From contig NZ_JAEVLS010000002.1 in the NCBI RefSeq assembly GCF_016801985.1, positions 1,240,001 to 1,304,000 of the forward strand: a stretch of DNA of 64,000 nt. The letters run 5' to 3'. The stretch comes from Steroidobacter gossypii. Its GTDB lineage: Bacteria > Pseudomonadota > Gammaproteobacteria > Steroidobacterales > Steroidobacteraceae. Positions 8,974-16,083 of this stretch are shown piece by piece. Below the pieces are notes generated by a model. It was not told where the DNA came from, made no database searches, and saw only the letters and a program-made list of their open reading frames with translations. The stretch's first letter is position 1. Every line of letters begins with the position of its first letter. The position numbers and the translations under genes are program-made.

Positions 8974-9459
8974 ATGAAACGCTTTAAACCCCTTGGGCTG
9001 GCCGTGCAAGCAGCGATTCGCGGACGGAACTTTCACGAAGCATCGCCTTATGCGGCGGCAAACGCGGAGCGCAACGCCATCCGCGCCGCGCAGCGGGTTC
9101 TCGATGACATCTACAGGAATGTGCCTCTAGAGGTCGCCGGGTTGCACCTTCTTGGGCTCAATCAGACGGAGCGAGATGCACTGGCATACATGGCTCATAA
9201 CGCGTTCGCGGGGAGAAACACGGCCATGGACCTTCTGGAGTACCCGGAGCCCACGCCCGCTGAGGTTGCCGCAATGCTTCAGGCCCGCGACGATCTTCCG
9301 TCAGAGGAACGAAAGGCACTCGATCTGTGGCACGAATCGCATGACCTCCAGGACGTGGCCCGACAGCTGGGAATTCCCGTTAGCACTGCGCAGAACCTTC
9401 TCGTCCGCTCGATTGCGCTTCTCAACGACGCAGCGCGGGCCGCCAGAGACGACACGTAA
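8974..9459 (+). CDS. Phage regulatory protein with sigma-70 region-4-like HTH
   Basis: The product is 161 aa. The ATG is preceded by a strong purine tract (AAAGGGAGG). The C-terminal part (ERKALDLWHESHDLQDVARQ, then LGIPVSTAQNLLVRSIALL) is a helix-turn-helix of the sigma-70 region 4 / LuxR type. The N-terminal 80 residues are helical and unrecognised. A rho-independent terminator follows 21 nt after the stop, so it forms a one-gene unit. It may activate or antagonise the leftward late block; that is inference. Confidence 0.6.
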   Translation: MKRFKPLGLAVQAAIRGRNFHEASPYAAANAERNAIRAAQRVLDDIYRNVPLEVAGLHLLGLNQTERDALAYMAHNAFAGRNTAMDLLEYPEPTPAEVAAMLQARDDLPSEERKALDLWHESHDLQDVARQLGIPVSTAQNLLVRSIALLNDAARAARDDT

Positions 9460-9480
9460 ACGCTGTGGGAGCCAGCCTCA

Positions 9481-9510
9481 AGCGCGCCTTCTATCGGCGC
9501 GCTTTTTTTT
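9481..9510 (+). terminator. Rho-independent terminator
   Basis: An 8-bp perfect GC stem (AGCGCGCC 9481-9488 with GGCGCGCT 9496-9503) with a 7-nt loop is followed by an unbroken T tract. It ends the 8974-9459 unit. Confidence 0.9.
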
Positions 9511-9592
9511 GCCGGGCCTGAGCGCCAGCGCACACCCTCAGACGTTCTCCCCGGATACCATCGGCACCCCCTTGCCACGGAGGTTTGCCAAA

Positions 9593-9802
9593 GTGCGGAA
9601 ACTGCTAGTGATTGGCTTGCTTATGCTGACCGGATGCGCCACCACGCCGGATGAGGCCGCGACAGAACGGTTTGAGACGTGCATGGACCGCACGCTGGCG
9701 ACGTTCGGCCCGTTCCGATTCGGCGGCCCGGAGGCCCGCTTGAAGGCCGCCGAAATCTGCAAGGAGGTTATGCAGACGCAGCCGACACCGCCGACCAACT
9801 AG
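9593..9802 (+). CDS. Small phage lipoprotein
   Basis: The product is 69 aa. The GTG at 9593 is chosen because GGAGG lies 9 nt upstream and the N-terminus is then a lipoprotein signal (RKLLVIGLLMLTGC, lipobox LTGC, Cys at about residue 15). The mature part has two further Cys. Separately terminated on both sides, it is its own transcription unit in the lysogeny end of the element. It could act at lysis (Rz1-like position in the envelope) or in lysogenic conversion such as superinfection exclusion. Neither is shown. Confidence 0.65.
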   Translation: MRKLLVIGLLMLTGCATTPDEAATERFETCMDRTLATFGPFRFGGPEARLKAAEICKEVMQTQPTPPTN

Positions 9803-9826
9803 ACGCCTGAGAGGGAGCCACCAGTT

Positions 9827-10048
9827 CTAGCGCGCCTTTTTCGGCGCGCTTTTTTTTGCCTGCTTTTTCCGCGCCTTTTTGGCCTTGATCCCCTTTCGGG
9901 ATTTCGACCTGGTACCCCCCGCCGGCGCCGCCCCGGGCGCCATGGCTGCCATGGTCCGCGCCACCACCGGCATCGCGCGCGCTGCATCGGCGCTTGCGTT
10001 CGCCTGCGCCGCTAACATCATCGTCACACTTCGAATGGGCATGATCAC
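9827..10048 (-). CDS. Small basic phage protein (Lys/Arg-rich tail)
   Basis: The product is 73 aa from GTG 10048 (ATG 10042 is 2 codons in), with AGGA just upstream. The N-terminal half is Ala/Met-rich and amphipathic; the C-terminal 27 residues are almost all Lys, Arg, Ala and Gly (SKSRKGIKAKKARKKQ). It is the last gene of the leftward block and overlaps the previous one by 4 nt. A DNA- or membrane-binding virion component is plausible. Its last codons are read from the same DNA as the terminator stem of the opposite strand. Confidence 0.6.
   Translation of the reverse strand: MIMPIRSVTMMLAAQANASADAARAMPVVARTMAAMAPGAAPAGGTRSKSRKGIKAKKARKKQAKKSAPKKAR
9829..9857 (+). terminator. Rho-independent terminator overlapping an opposite-strand gene end
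   Basis: The stem AGCGCGCC (9829-9836) with GGCGCGCT (9843-9850) has a 6-nt loop and a run of eight T. It is nearly identical to the terminator at 9481-9510 and ends the lipoprotein transcript. The stem also encodes the last residues of the leftward basic protein. Confidence 0.85.
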
Positions 10049-10233
10049 TTTTCCTGCTGCATGTACCGCTGTAGCGCTTTCTCAAGGCGCGCAAGACGCT
10101 CGCCGATCTGCTGGCCGATATGTATCAAGGACGCGCCTGCGCGCCACACCACGACCGTCAGACCAATGAGCGCCGCATTTCCGCCGGACTGCAACCCGGC
10201 GACGAGCGCGCCTATCAGTTCCACCTCGTTCAT
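10045..10233 (-). CDS. Small membrane protein, possible holin
   Basis: The product is 62 aa. A hydrophobic span covers about residues 15-40 (AALIGLTVVVWRAGASLIHIG), followed by a charged amphipathic helix (ERLARLEKALQRYMQQ). The start overlaps the upstream stop by 4 nt and its own stop overlaps the next start, so it is translationally coupled. Its size and place just downstream of the transglycosylase fit a holin, or a membrane protein of the virion. Which one cannot be told from sequence. Confidence 0.6.
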   Translation of the reverse strand: MNEVELIGALVAGLQSGGNAALIGLTVVVWRAGASLIHIGQQIGERLARLEKALQRYMQQEK

Positions 10234-10622
10234 CGAAGACTACTCGGGCGATCTTCCGGCCGCACCAGCCCACCGCGCGCGTCGAATGCGCGTTGATTCG
10301 GGTCTAGTGTGGCTTTGTTGAACACGTCATAGATCTGACCCTGTGCCCACTCCTTGGCATCCGCCGCCGTCCCGCCGATCCACGATCCAAGTTCACCCAG
10401 CACGCCGCCGGATGCGCGATTGAATATCGCGCCCAGCGTGCCGATACCGAATCCAACGCCCTCGTATGCCGTGCCCTCGGTGAGCGCATTGTTTCCGGTG
10501 ACAGCACCACCGATGGCATCGGTAGCCGCCTTGACCGTTCGGTTCCCGAAGTAATACAGCAGCACGCCGCCGACGAGCACGCCGACGCCGATCATGCCGG
10601 CCTTTGTGTTTAGAACATTCAC
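10230..10622 (-). CDS. Phage membrane protein, 130 aa
   Basis: An N-terminal hydrophobic span (GMIGVGVLVGGVLLYYFG, about residues 9-26) is followed by a Gly-rich region (GVGFGIGTLGAIF, VLGELGSWIG) and a hydrophilic tail. Its start overlaps the transglycosylase stop by 4 nt. Gly-rich, weakly hydrophobic proteins like this are typical of the inner-membrane layer of PM2-type virions. I do not recognise a named family. Confidence 0.6.
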   Translation of the reverse strand: MNVLNTKAGMIGVGVLVGGVLLYYFGNRTVKAATDAIGGAVTGNNALTEGTAYEGVGFGIGTLGAIFNRASGGVLGELGSWIGGTAADAKEWAQGQIYDVFNKATLDPNQRAFDARGGLVRPEDRPSSLR

Positions 10623-11215
10623 GCGACCACCCCGAATACGTCACTTGTCACGTCGCGCACATAGGCGAACGTTTCTTTGGGCCACGCGCTCTCATTGGTT
10701 GAGCGCGCCACGTTTCCTTCACCCCAGTTATAGGCCGCGAGCGCCAGTTCCCAGGAACCAAACTTATCGAACAATCGGCGCAGGAACTTCGCCGCGTAGG
10801 GAATCGCTTGCGCAGGATCCAACGCGCCCGCCTCCCCGAGCTCCGGGTGCCATCGCGGAATGATCTGCATGATCCCCACCGCGCCGGCGGACGAGCGCAC
10901 CTTGCCGCTGATCACATCCGGCCGGAATCTCGATTCCTGCCACGCCACGCGCGCGAGCAACGGCCACGGTAGACCGTATTTCTGAGATGCGCTCTCTAGC
11001 ATCGCCCTGTATGGCTCCCCCGAGGCCGGCAGCACCCAGGAACCCCCACCGATTCGCCGCACTGTCACCACCACCTCTTCGAGCAGTGATCCGGCCTCTT
11101 CGCCGATCTGCTCGATGGTCACGACGCCGCCCGGTGTCCGGCGCTGCGCACGTAGCACGACCCAGAGCCCCAGGGACGCGACGGCAGCCAACGGAACAAC
11201 CAGCACAGCACGCAC
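10619..11215 (-). CDS. Membrane-anchored lytic transglycosylase (SLT fold)
   Basis: The product is 198 aa. An N-terminal anchor (residues 3-23) leads to an SLT/GEWL-like domain from about residue 65. It has the catalytic Glu in RVAWQESRFRPD, then GAVGIMQIIP, and the AAYNWGEGNV motif near residue 165. It would cleave peptidoglycan glycan strands during entry or release. Tailless membrane-containing phages such as PRD1 and FLiP carry comparable virion muramidases, and the anchor suggests it sits in the virion membrane or inner membrane. Confidence 0.85.
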   Translation of the reverse strand: MRAVLVVPLAAVASLGLWVVLRAQRRTPGGVVTIEQIGEEAGSLLEEVVVTVRRIGGGSWVLPASGEPYRAMLESASQKYGLPWPLLARVAWQESRFRPDVISGKVRSSAGAVGIMQIIPRWHPELGEAGALDPAQAIPYAAKFLRRLFDKFGSWELALAAYNWGEGNVARSTNESAWPKETFAYVRDVTSDVFGVVA

Positions 11216-11216
11216 A

Positions 11217-11762
11217 TCACGACCCCAAACAGATAAACGTCACATTGCGGTCAGAGCCCGTCGTAGCCGCATTGACGTTCACCGTGTACGACGTTGCCGA
11301 GATGCCATTTGTCCATACCGTTGCCTCAGACACGCCGTTAGTCGTGAACGTGCAGAACGGCGTCGACGCCCACACCCCCGGATCAAAGTTCAGCGTATAT
11401 CGGCCCTGGTTCGTTCTGGTCACAGTCACACCAGTCGGCAACGACCCAGAAAAACACGTGCCGCCGGTTCCGCCGGACCAACAACCCGAGATGACCTTAT
11501 CCCGATTGCCCACACCGGTGACGATCGGCTCCCCACCCGTCAGCACTGCGAGATCCGATGCATCGAGTTCAACGCCGCCGACTGACAGCGCGCCCGCCGA
11601 AATCGTCCCGCTTGCTGTGATGTTTCCCGGCGTCGACGGAGCCGGCGCATTGACGCCGAGCGATTGCAGCCGCAGCCGCGAAGGAACGCCGCCGACCTGC
11701 GCCAACGCGCCCACGGTGACTGTGATCGCGACCGCCGCGAATGCAATGAGAACGGAGCGCAT
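11217..11762 (-). CDS. Secreted-type beta-rich phage protein, probable spike or receptor-binding component
   Basis: The product is 181 aa from ATG 11762, whose A is shared with the previous stop (TGATG). The N-terminus is hydrophobic (SVLIAFAAVAITVTVGALAQ), like a membrane anchor or signal. The rest is Gly/Thr/Ser-rich and beta-like, with Cys in SGCWSGGTGGTCF, FCTFTT and the C-terminal FICLGS. The pattern NITASGTISAGALSVGGVEL is typical of phage fibre repeats. The spike role is inferred. Confidence 0.6.
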   Translation of the reverse strand: MRSVLIAFAAVAITVTVGALAQVGGVPSRLRLQSLGVNAPAPSTPGNITASGTISAGALSVGGVELDASDLAVLTGGEPIVTGVGNRDKVISGCWSGGTGGTCFSGSLPTGVTVTRTNQGRYTLNFDPGVWASTPFCTFTTNGVSEATVWTNGISATSYTVNVNAATTGSDRNVTFICLGS

Positions 11763-12346
11763 CAATACAAATCCTCCTGAACCCACATCATCGCACTGGC
11801 CTCTGATACGCGAATGGCGTACACCGGGCCTGTGCCTTCGAACGTGTATGTCTGCCCTGGCGCGAGGCGAGCGCCCCGATTCACCGTGACACTAGCGCTG
11901 CTCACGCGCACGTAGGTTTCGGCATCGTCGAACAAGCCAACGGTGACTTTTCGGCGAGCCTCATTCTCGCCAATCAGCTGCACCGCGACTGCCGACGCGC
12001 CGACATCCACATCTGCCGGCGCATCGCCGAGCGAAGACGCTAACTGCTGCTCGAATATGCCAGTGGTCCGCCGGTAGTCGGTGAAATCTTCCGAGATGTC
12101 TTCGAATCCAATGAAGAAATCACACGTCGCGCCCGGCGTGCCGCTGATCGCGACCCGATCCCATGGCCTGATCAAACCTTTGACGAAACCCGCCTCCACG
12201 CCATCCGCCGTCGTGAACGACCCATCGCGCGTGAATTTCACATTGACTGGCGAGCCGGTTGCGACCAGCAGCAGGAAGTTTGCCGCATCCGGTACGACGA
12301 TGACGCCGTTCGCCGGGATTGTTTCTTTCCGTAGTCCGCTGCTCAT
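11762..12346 (-). CDS. Phage structural protein, 194 aa (unrecognised, beta-rich)
   Basis: It has no signal or membrane span. Alternating hydrophobic strands (GVIVVPDAANFLLLVATG, PVNVKFTRDGSF, DFFIGFEDI, KVTVGLFDDAETYVRV) suggest a beta-sandwich. It overlaps the previous gene by 4 nt and the fibre-like gene by 1 nt, so the two are probably made together. A vertex/penton or spike-base protein is plausible, by analogy to PM2 P1 and PRD1 P31/P5 positions. No similarity was recognised. Confidence 0.55.
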   Translation of the reverse strand: MSSGLRKETIPANGVIVVPDAANFLLLVATGSPVNVKFTRDGSFTTADGVEAGFVKGLIRPWDRVAISGTPGATCDFFIGFEDISEDFTDYRRTTGIFEQQLASSLGDAPADVDVGASAVAVQLIGENEARRKVTVGLFDDAETYVRVSSASVTVNRGARLAPGQTYTFEGTGPVYAIRVSEASAMMWVQEDLY

Positions 12347-12933
12347 CTCATCCCGCCCTTGAACGCCTGAGAAATAAACACAATTGCCACGATCACACCG
12401 GCCGCGATCAGCGCATTATTCGCAATGCTTTGAACGCGCTCCGCATCCGAGCGCGACTGCTCGCGCGCGATTGCATTGATGTTCGTTAGTGATTCGCCGA
12501 CCTGCTCTTGCCCGCGCTCCAACACGTTCGTCACCGCATCGAGCGAATCTTGAAAGACTCCGCGAATGAGTGAGCTTGAGTCGGACAGCACATCTCGACC
12601 GAAATTCAGTGTGGAATCCGCCGCCGTCAGGATTCGCTCGCCGCTCCGGTCGACAATTTCCGCGCCGTAATGGAACGCCTCCGAGCCAAACGAGAATGCA
12701 TCGTCGACGGCTTGCGATATCAACTCGCGCGCGCCGCGCTGCGAGTCCTCGTTCGTCTGCAGCGCTTCAACGGCGATGTCCGCCGCCGTCGCAAGCGCGC
12801 CATGGTCCGTCACAGTGATGGTGTTTCCATCGCTCTGCGCGAGCGTGACGCCTTCGGTGTCTTGCAGGTTGAGATTCGTGACAACCGTGCTACTCGTCTG
12901 CGTCGTCTTCGGTTTGTTTTCACTGTGCGACAT
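12343..12933 (-). CDS. Phage structural protein with C-terminal membrane anchor
   Basis: The product is 196 aa. The N-terminal 60 residues are Thr/Asn-rich. The middle (about residues 60-165) is a long amphipathic helical region, and residues 172-190 form one hydrophobic span (ALIAAGVIVAIVFISQAF). A tail-anchored helical protein of this kind fits a virion protein linking capsid and internal membrane. It overlaps neighbours on both sides. Confidence 0.6.
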   Translation of the reverse strand: MSHSENKPKTTQTSSTVVTNLNLQDTEGVTLAQSDGNTITVTDHGALATAADIAVEALQTNEDSQRGARELISQAVDDAFSFGSEAFHYGAEIVDRSGERILTAADSTLNFGRDVLSDSSSLIRGVFQDSLDAVTNVLERGQEQVGESLTNINAIAREQSRSDAERVQSIANNALIAAGVIVAIVFISQAFKGGMR

Positions 12934-13291
12934 TGGCGACCTCGCACCTGTACACGTATCCGAGCAACTTCAACGGATACGAACGCAGCGCGCGCGCCAT
13001 CGCACGCCGCGCAGTGAAGAAACGAACGCCGCGAAGGCCCTGCCCTTGCGCCGTTCGATATAGAACATCGGCGACCGCCGCCATGCCGCGACCGGCAAGA
13101 CAGCAGACGATCAGTTCCCGCGATTCGGCGTCCACACACGTGACCAGCCACGCTTGCCCGCGCTCGATTTCCCATAGCTCGAGGCGACCGGCTTCGACGC
13201 CCGCGACGATGGCATCGCGATCTTCGCCGAGCGTATCGGCGAGCGCGGCTTCTGCCGCCGCGCTCCATGCCGTGTGTTTACAGATGTGCAT
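12920..13291 (-). CDS. Hypothetical phage protein, 123 aa (GNAT-like small phage family)
   Basis: The sequence contains GRLELWEIERGQAWLVTCVD, then ELIVCCLAGRGM and a basic helix (RGVRFFTARRAMARALRSY) before a short C-terminal strand. This order (Glu/Trp strand, strand with Cys, helix, Gly-Phe strand) is seen in small phage proteins sometimes modelled as GNAT-like. The acetyl-CoA P-loop is not obvious. It sits among structural genes and overlaps the next gene by 14 nt. Function unknown. Confidence 0.55.
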   Translation of the reverse strand: MHICKHTAWSAAAEAALADTLGEDRDAIVAGVEAGRLELWEIERGQAWLVTCVDAESRELIVCCLAGRGMAAVADVLYRTAQGQGLRGVRFFTARRAMARALRSYPLKLLGYVYRCEVANVAQ

Positions 13292-13294
13292 GGA

Positions 13295-13537
13295 TCAGCG
13301 CAGCAGATACAGCCCAAGCAGCACCGCGCCGGCGACCAGCGCCAGCGTTGTGATATCTACCCCTTGGGAGCCGCCGGTCTGAATGCCACCGAACCCGCCG
13401 TACTGCGGCGAGTAGCCAACCGGCCCGGAGCTTGCGGACGAACTCGCCGAGATATACCCGCCGCCGCCGCCGCCGCCGCCGCCGCCCCATCCGGTGTAGC
13501 CGGCGAACATATCCGCCACCCCAGGAATGTTTGTCAC
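13295..13537 (-). CDS. Gly-rich small membrane protein with decaglycine tract
   Basis: The product is 80 aa from GTG 13537, overlapping the previous stop (GTGA). A run of ten Gly follows a Trp near residue 18, then a Ser/Gly/Tyr-rich linker. A single C-terminal span (TTLALVAGAVLLGLYLL) ends two residues before the stop. The CCG-repeat DNA coding the Gly tract (about 13458-13487) is prone to slippage. It is a tail-anchored membrane protein, probably of the virion. Confidence 0.6.
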   Translation of the reverse strand: MTNIPGVADMFAGYTGWGGGGGGGGGGYISASSSASSGPVGYSPQYGGFGGIQTGGSQGVDITTLALVAGAVLLGLYLLR

Positions 13538-13821
13538 TTGCGCACCGCCAGCACGAGCAGACCGCCGACCACCACGGCCACGCCGATCAGCACGACCGGA
13601 CTGTCGAGCAGACCGCGAGCGCGATCCGCTACGGACGGTTCCGGGGTTGGCGTCGCGGCGTATCGCACGACGCCATCCGTGCCCACGGTGGCCACGGTGT
13701 TTACGTCCAGCAGCCGACCGAGCGCCGGAGCCGCGACGGCCCCCAGAGCGCCGGTTAAGACGCCCCAAAGATCGCGACTGTAGGAGCCGAGGCCGCCGCT
13801 GGCATCCGGTTCGGTAATCAT
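13534..13821 (-). CDS. Small phage membrane protein, 95 aa
   Basis: The N-terminal half has a weakly hydrophobic Gly/Ala/Leu segment (LWGVLTGALGAVAAPALGRL). A clear single span lies near the C-terminus (VVLIGVAVVVGGLLVLAV), ending in Arg-Lys. It lies 7 nt downstream of the coat gene. Coat-adjacent small membrane proteins are the rule in PM2-type genomes. Confidence 0.6.
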   Translation of the reverse strand: MITEPDASGGLGSYSRDLWGVLTGALGAVAAPALGRLLDVNTVATVGTDGVVRYAATPTPEPSVADRARGLLDSPVVLIGVAVVVGGLLVLAVRK

Positions 13822-13827
13822 GGCGTG

Positions 13828-14676
13828 TTACCCGTCGAGCCCGGCCAACACGTCGGCCACCACGTCGAACGCGCCCGCGCCGGATGTCGACATGAGGATC
13901 TGCATGGGCACGAGACTGCCGCCGCCGGCGTCGTCGCGGATGGTGGTCAGCGTCTTATCGGCGTTGTCGTCTTCATCGGCGACGAAGCTGTAAACGTCGG
14001 TCTGCGGCACCCAACCCTTGTTTTTCAACAAGTCATTCTGCACCGACAGGGGAAGCTTCTCGAAGAAATCGAGACCGTCTCGCTTGATCGATAAATCCGT
14101 CACCAGAGGACTGAAGAAATGCAGCCGGCGCAGCCGCGCGCCCTTGGCTTGCCCGATGTTGATCGATTGCGGCTTGTCGACTTCCGCCGCCGATGGCGTC
14201 AACTGCTGACGGAGCAACTGACGGAACACGATGCGACCGGCCGGAGCCAGCAGACCGGGTGCCACCACATCCGCCCAAGCATCGATGGTGAATGGATCAG
14301 TAGCGCCGGTGATCTTCAGCGACACCTGCACCTTGCGAACCGCGAGCGCGGCGAAATCGGGACAGGACAGATACGCTTGCGCCAGATTGCGCGCGCGTTG
14401 GTTGTAGAACGGCAGGGTCAGCACCGTGACGCCTTCGTTCAGCACTTCGAACGCGTTCATCTTCACCAACTGCTCGCCGGTGACATCCCAGACGGTTTTC
14501 GTGCCGAACTTCACCTTCAACTCTTCGATGTCGTCCTTCACGAACGCACCGCCGACGCCCGGCGTGAAGTGCAAAACGATCTGCTCCAACGTGTTCGGCC
14601 AGATCACTTCGGTGATCATGCTGGCCGTGCGTCCATCGCCGACGTTCTCGAAAGGATCCAGTTTGATTCGCGGCAT
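13828..14676 (-). CDS. Major capsid protein, corticovirus P2-like (probable double jelly-roll)
   Basis: The product is 282 aa, against 269 aa in PM2 P2. Features I associate with the viral coat protein P2 family are present. The N-terminal half has a strand pattern LEQIVLHFTPG, then DIEELKVKFGTKTVWDVTGEQL, MNAFEV, and LTLPFYNQRARNLAQAYL, followed by VQVSLKITGATDPFTIDAWAD. The C-terminal half has GARLRRLHFF, DLSIKRDGLDFFEKLP and VYSFVADEDDNADKTLTTIRDD. No membrane span or coiled coil is present. It sits two tiny genes downstream of the ATPase. The fold is inferred from recalled family patterns and context. Confidence 0.75.
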   Translation of the reverse strand: MPRIKLDPFENVGDGRTASMITEVIWPNTLEQIVLHFTPGVGGAFVKDDIEELKVKFGTKTVWDVTGEQLVKMNAFEVLNEGVTVLTLPFYNQRARNLAQAYLSCPDFAALAVRKVQVSLKITGATDPFTIDAWADVVAPGLLAPAGRIVFRQLLRQQLTPSAAEVDKPQSINIGQAKGARLRRLHFFSPLVTDLSIKRDGLDFFEKLPLSVQNDLLKNKGWVPQTDVYSFVADEDDNADKTLTTIRDDAGGGSLVPMQILMSTSGAGAFDVVADVLAGLDG

Positions 14677-14679
14677 TGC

Positions 14680-14796
14680 TCAAAGACTCCCGACCGTCCG
14701 ACGCACAGCGCGAACGTTGTTTGTTAGATACGTTGCCACGAGCGTGCCGAGCACTGCCGCAGCCACCAGAACTCCGAAATACTTCAGACCCTCCAC
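14680..14796 (-). CDS. Tiny phage membrane protein, 38 aa
   Basis: It starts at GTG 14796 after a G-rich tract and ends 3 nt before the coat gene start. One span (YFGVLVAAAVLGTLVATYL) is followed by a basic tail (NNVRAVRRTVGSL). This topology, short N-terminus, one span and positive tail, matches small internal-membrane proteins of PM2/PRD1-type virions. Confidence 0.6.
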   Translation of the reverse strand: MEGLKYFGVLVAAAVLGTLVATYLTNNVRAVRRTVGSL

Positions 14797-14814
14797 GGGA
14801 ATTCCCCCCGTGGA

Positions 14815-14916
14815 TTACTTCTTCAGCGAGGCGATCGGATTCGGAAGCGTGGTAGCAATCCACACACCGAGCACCACCGTCGCCACGGGAAGAATGAACT
14901 TCAACGCGCTATTCAC
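14815..14916 (-). CDS. Tiny phage membrane protein, 33 aa
   Basis: It starts at GTG 14916 preceded by TTGAGGTG, a clear ribosome site. The product is one hydrophobic span (LKFILPVATVVLGVWIATTL) with a short basic end (SLKK). It lies between the packaging ATPase and the 38-aa gene. Position, ribosome site and membrane character support it as real. Confidence 0.6.
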   Translation of the reverse strand: MNSALKFILPVATVVLGVWIATTLPNPIASLKK

Positions 14917-15013
14917 GATTCACACCTCAATTACGTTAGGGACCAATTGCACAGGCAATCAATCGCCTTTTAGGCGCGTCGCGACGAATGTTTCTAGTCG
15001 GGTCTAAGAGGGT

Positions 15014-15670
15014 CTAGCGGCTTCTAGATTGTTTCTTTTTCTTGCCGCCAGCGGGCGGCGCATTGAATCCGGCCCGCATGGTTCGATTCTTCAGTCGTTC
15101 GAGGTATTCCATCCGTTCATAGTCGAGCGCGAGCAGCCGTTCCTTGGACACTGGCATGTAGCGCGTCATGTACGCCGCATCTAGATCCGATCCCAACGCA
15201 TGACAAACGATCCGCGTGGCGTTGCCCGCGAGGGTCTTATCGGATTCGGCCGGGCGCTGCGTGATTCCGTACACAGTGCAGCCGAGCTTGCGCGCCCACC
15301 GAAGCAACTCTCCCCATGCCTTTGGAGCCTTCGCCGGTGTAGAAACATCCGCCAACTCTTCTACAACGATTGTGCAAGGTTCTAGCTTCATCGCGCACAG
15401 CGCAACCCGGCAAAAACCCGTGAAACTTCTAGAATCGACCGGCCCAATGTAGGCCCACTGTCCCGGCTCTTTGGTCGACAGGACGCGCGCCAGTTCCGAG
15501 ATACTTCGGACCGGTGTACAACCGCGTCCCCACCATTCGAGATGCGAATCCCAAACAATGAGGCGCGCGGCCGGCGCACAGGCCCGCATCGAGTACAGCG
15601 TCTTCCCGGAACCGGACGCGCCCGCGACGAGGATGAGTTCCCCGTCTTTACGCCGCACGCCGCTCTGCAT
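15014..15670 (-). CDS. Genome-packaging ATPase (FtsK/HerA-A32 superfamily)
   Basis: The product is 218 aa, similar in size to PRD1 P9 and PM2 P9. Walker A is GASGSGKT at residues 17-24. The Walker B-like strand CTIVVEELAD lies near residues 98-107, and a Gln sensor motif sits in TVYGITQRPAES near residue 137. The C-terminus is very basic (GGKKKKQSRSR). Such ATPases translocate DNA into preformed tailless capsids. The alternative is an inovirus Zot-like protein, which belongs to the same superfamily. The absence of a C-terminal span and of filamentous coat genes argues against Zot. Confidence 0.8.
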   Translation of the reverse strand: MQSGVRRKDGELILVAGASGSGKTLYSMRACAPAARLIVWDSHLEWWGRGCTPVRSISELARVLSTKEPGQWAYIGPVDSRSFTGFCRVALCAMKLEPCTIVVEELADVSTPAKAPKAWGELLRWARKLGCTVYGITQRPAESDKTLAGNATRIVCHALGSDLDAAYMTRYMPVSKERLLALDYERMEYLERLKNRTMRAGFNAPPAGGKKKKQSRSR

Positions 15671-16079
15671 CGTCTTCTGGTGGCGCGGCGCGCATCGGCT
15701 TCAGCTTGCCCGTTTCGAGATCCATGCGCCGCATGGCGACCGCCGTAAACGCGCCGGCGAGCGAACCGAGCGCCACCCACCGAGGGTCTAGATTGATCGT
15801 CGGGAAGCACACCTGCAGCGTCTGTGCGGTCTGCTCGTGAAGCATCTGCTTCTCTCCGGCGTCCAGCTCCCAATTCGGCGCGACGAGCTTGTCGAGAATC
15901 ATAACGACGAGCCCGGCCGGTATGGTCCAGTCCATCGGCGCTGGCCCGCCCATCTCCGGTTGCGGCCCTGGTGCGCCCTGGTCGCCCGGTGGCGGCTGCT
16001 CGCCGGCAGCAATGTATTCGCCTTCTATCGCGCGCAGTTCGTCATGCACAGCGCTTTCATCAATCGGAATACCGCTCAT
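15648..16079 (-). CDS. Phage membrane protein, 143 aa
   Basis: The start is ATG 16079, since GGTGG/GAGG precedes it and the upstream extension is low-complexity Arg-rich shadow. The N-terminus is acidic, then a Pro/Gly-rich linker. Two hydrophobic segments follow: MDWTIPAGLVVMILDKLV near residue 55 and WVALGSLAGAFTAVAM near residue 105. A hydrophilic tail overlaps the ATPase start by 23 nt. It is probably a membrane-bound partner of packaging or assembly. Unrecognised. Confidence 0.6.
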   Translation of the reverse strand: MSGIPIDESAVHDELRAIEGEYIAAGEQPPPGDQGAPGPQPEMGGPAPMDWTIPAGLVVMILDKLVAPNWELDAGEKQMLHEQTAQTLQVCFPTINLDPRWVALGSLAGAFTAVAMRRMDLETGKLKPMRAAPPEDDAERRAA

Positions 16080-16083
16080 TGCC

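Noticed and set aside
15014-15670. Zot/pI of a filamentous phage, which would make the element an inovirus
   Set aside because: The protein lacks a C-terminal membrane span and secretin partner, and no small major coat, pIII-like adsorption or ssDNA-binding gene is present. The coat-like protein, transglycosylase and membrane proteins fit a tailless icosahedral virus better.
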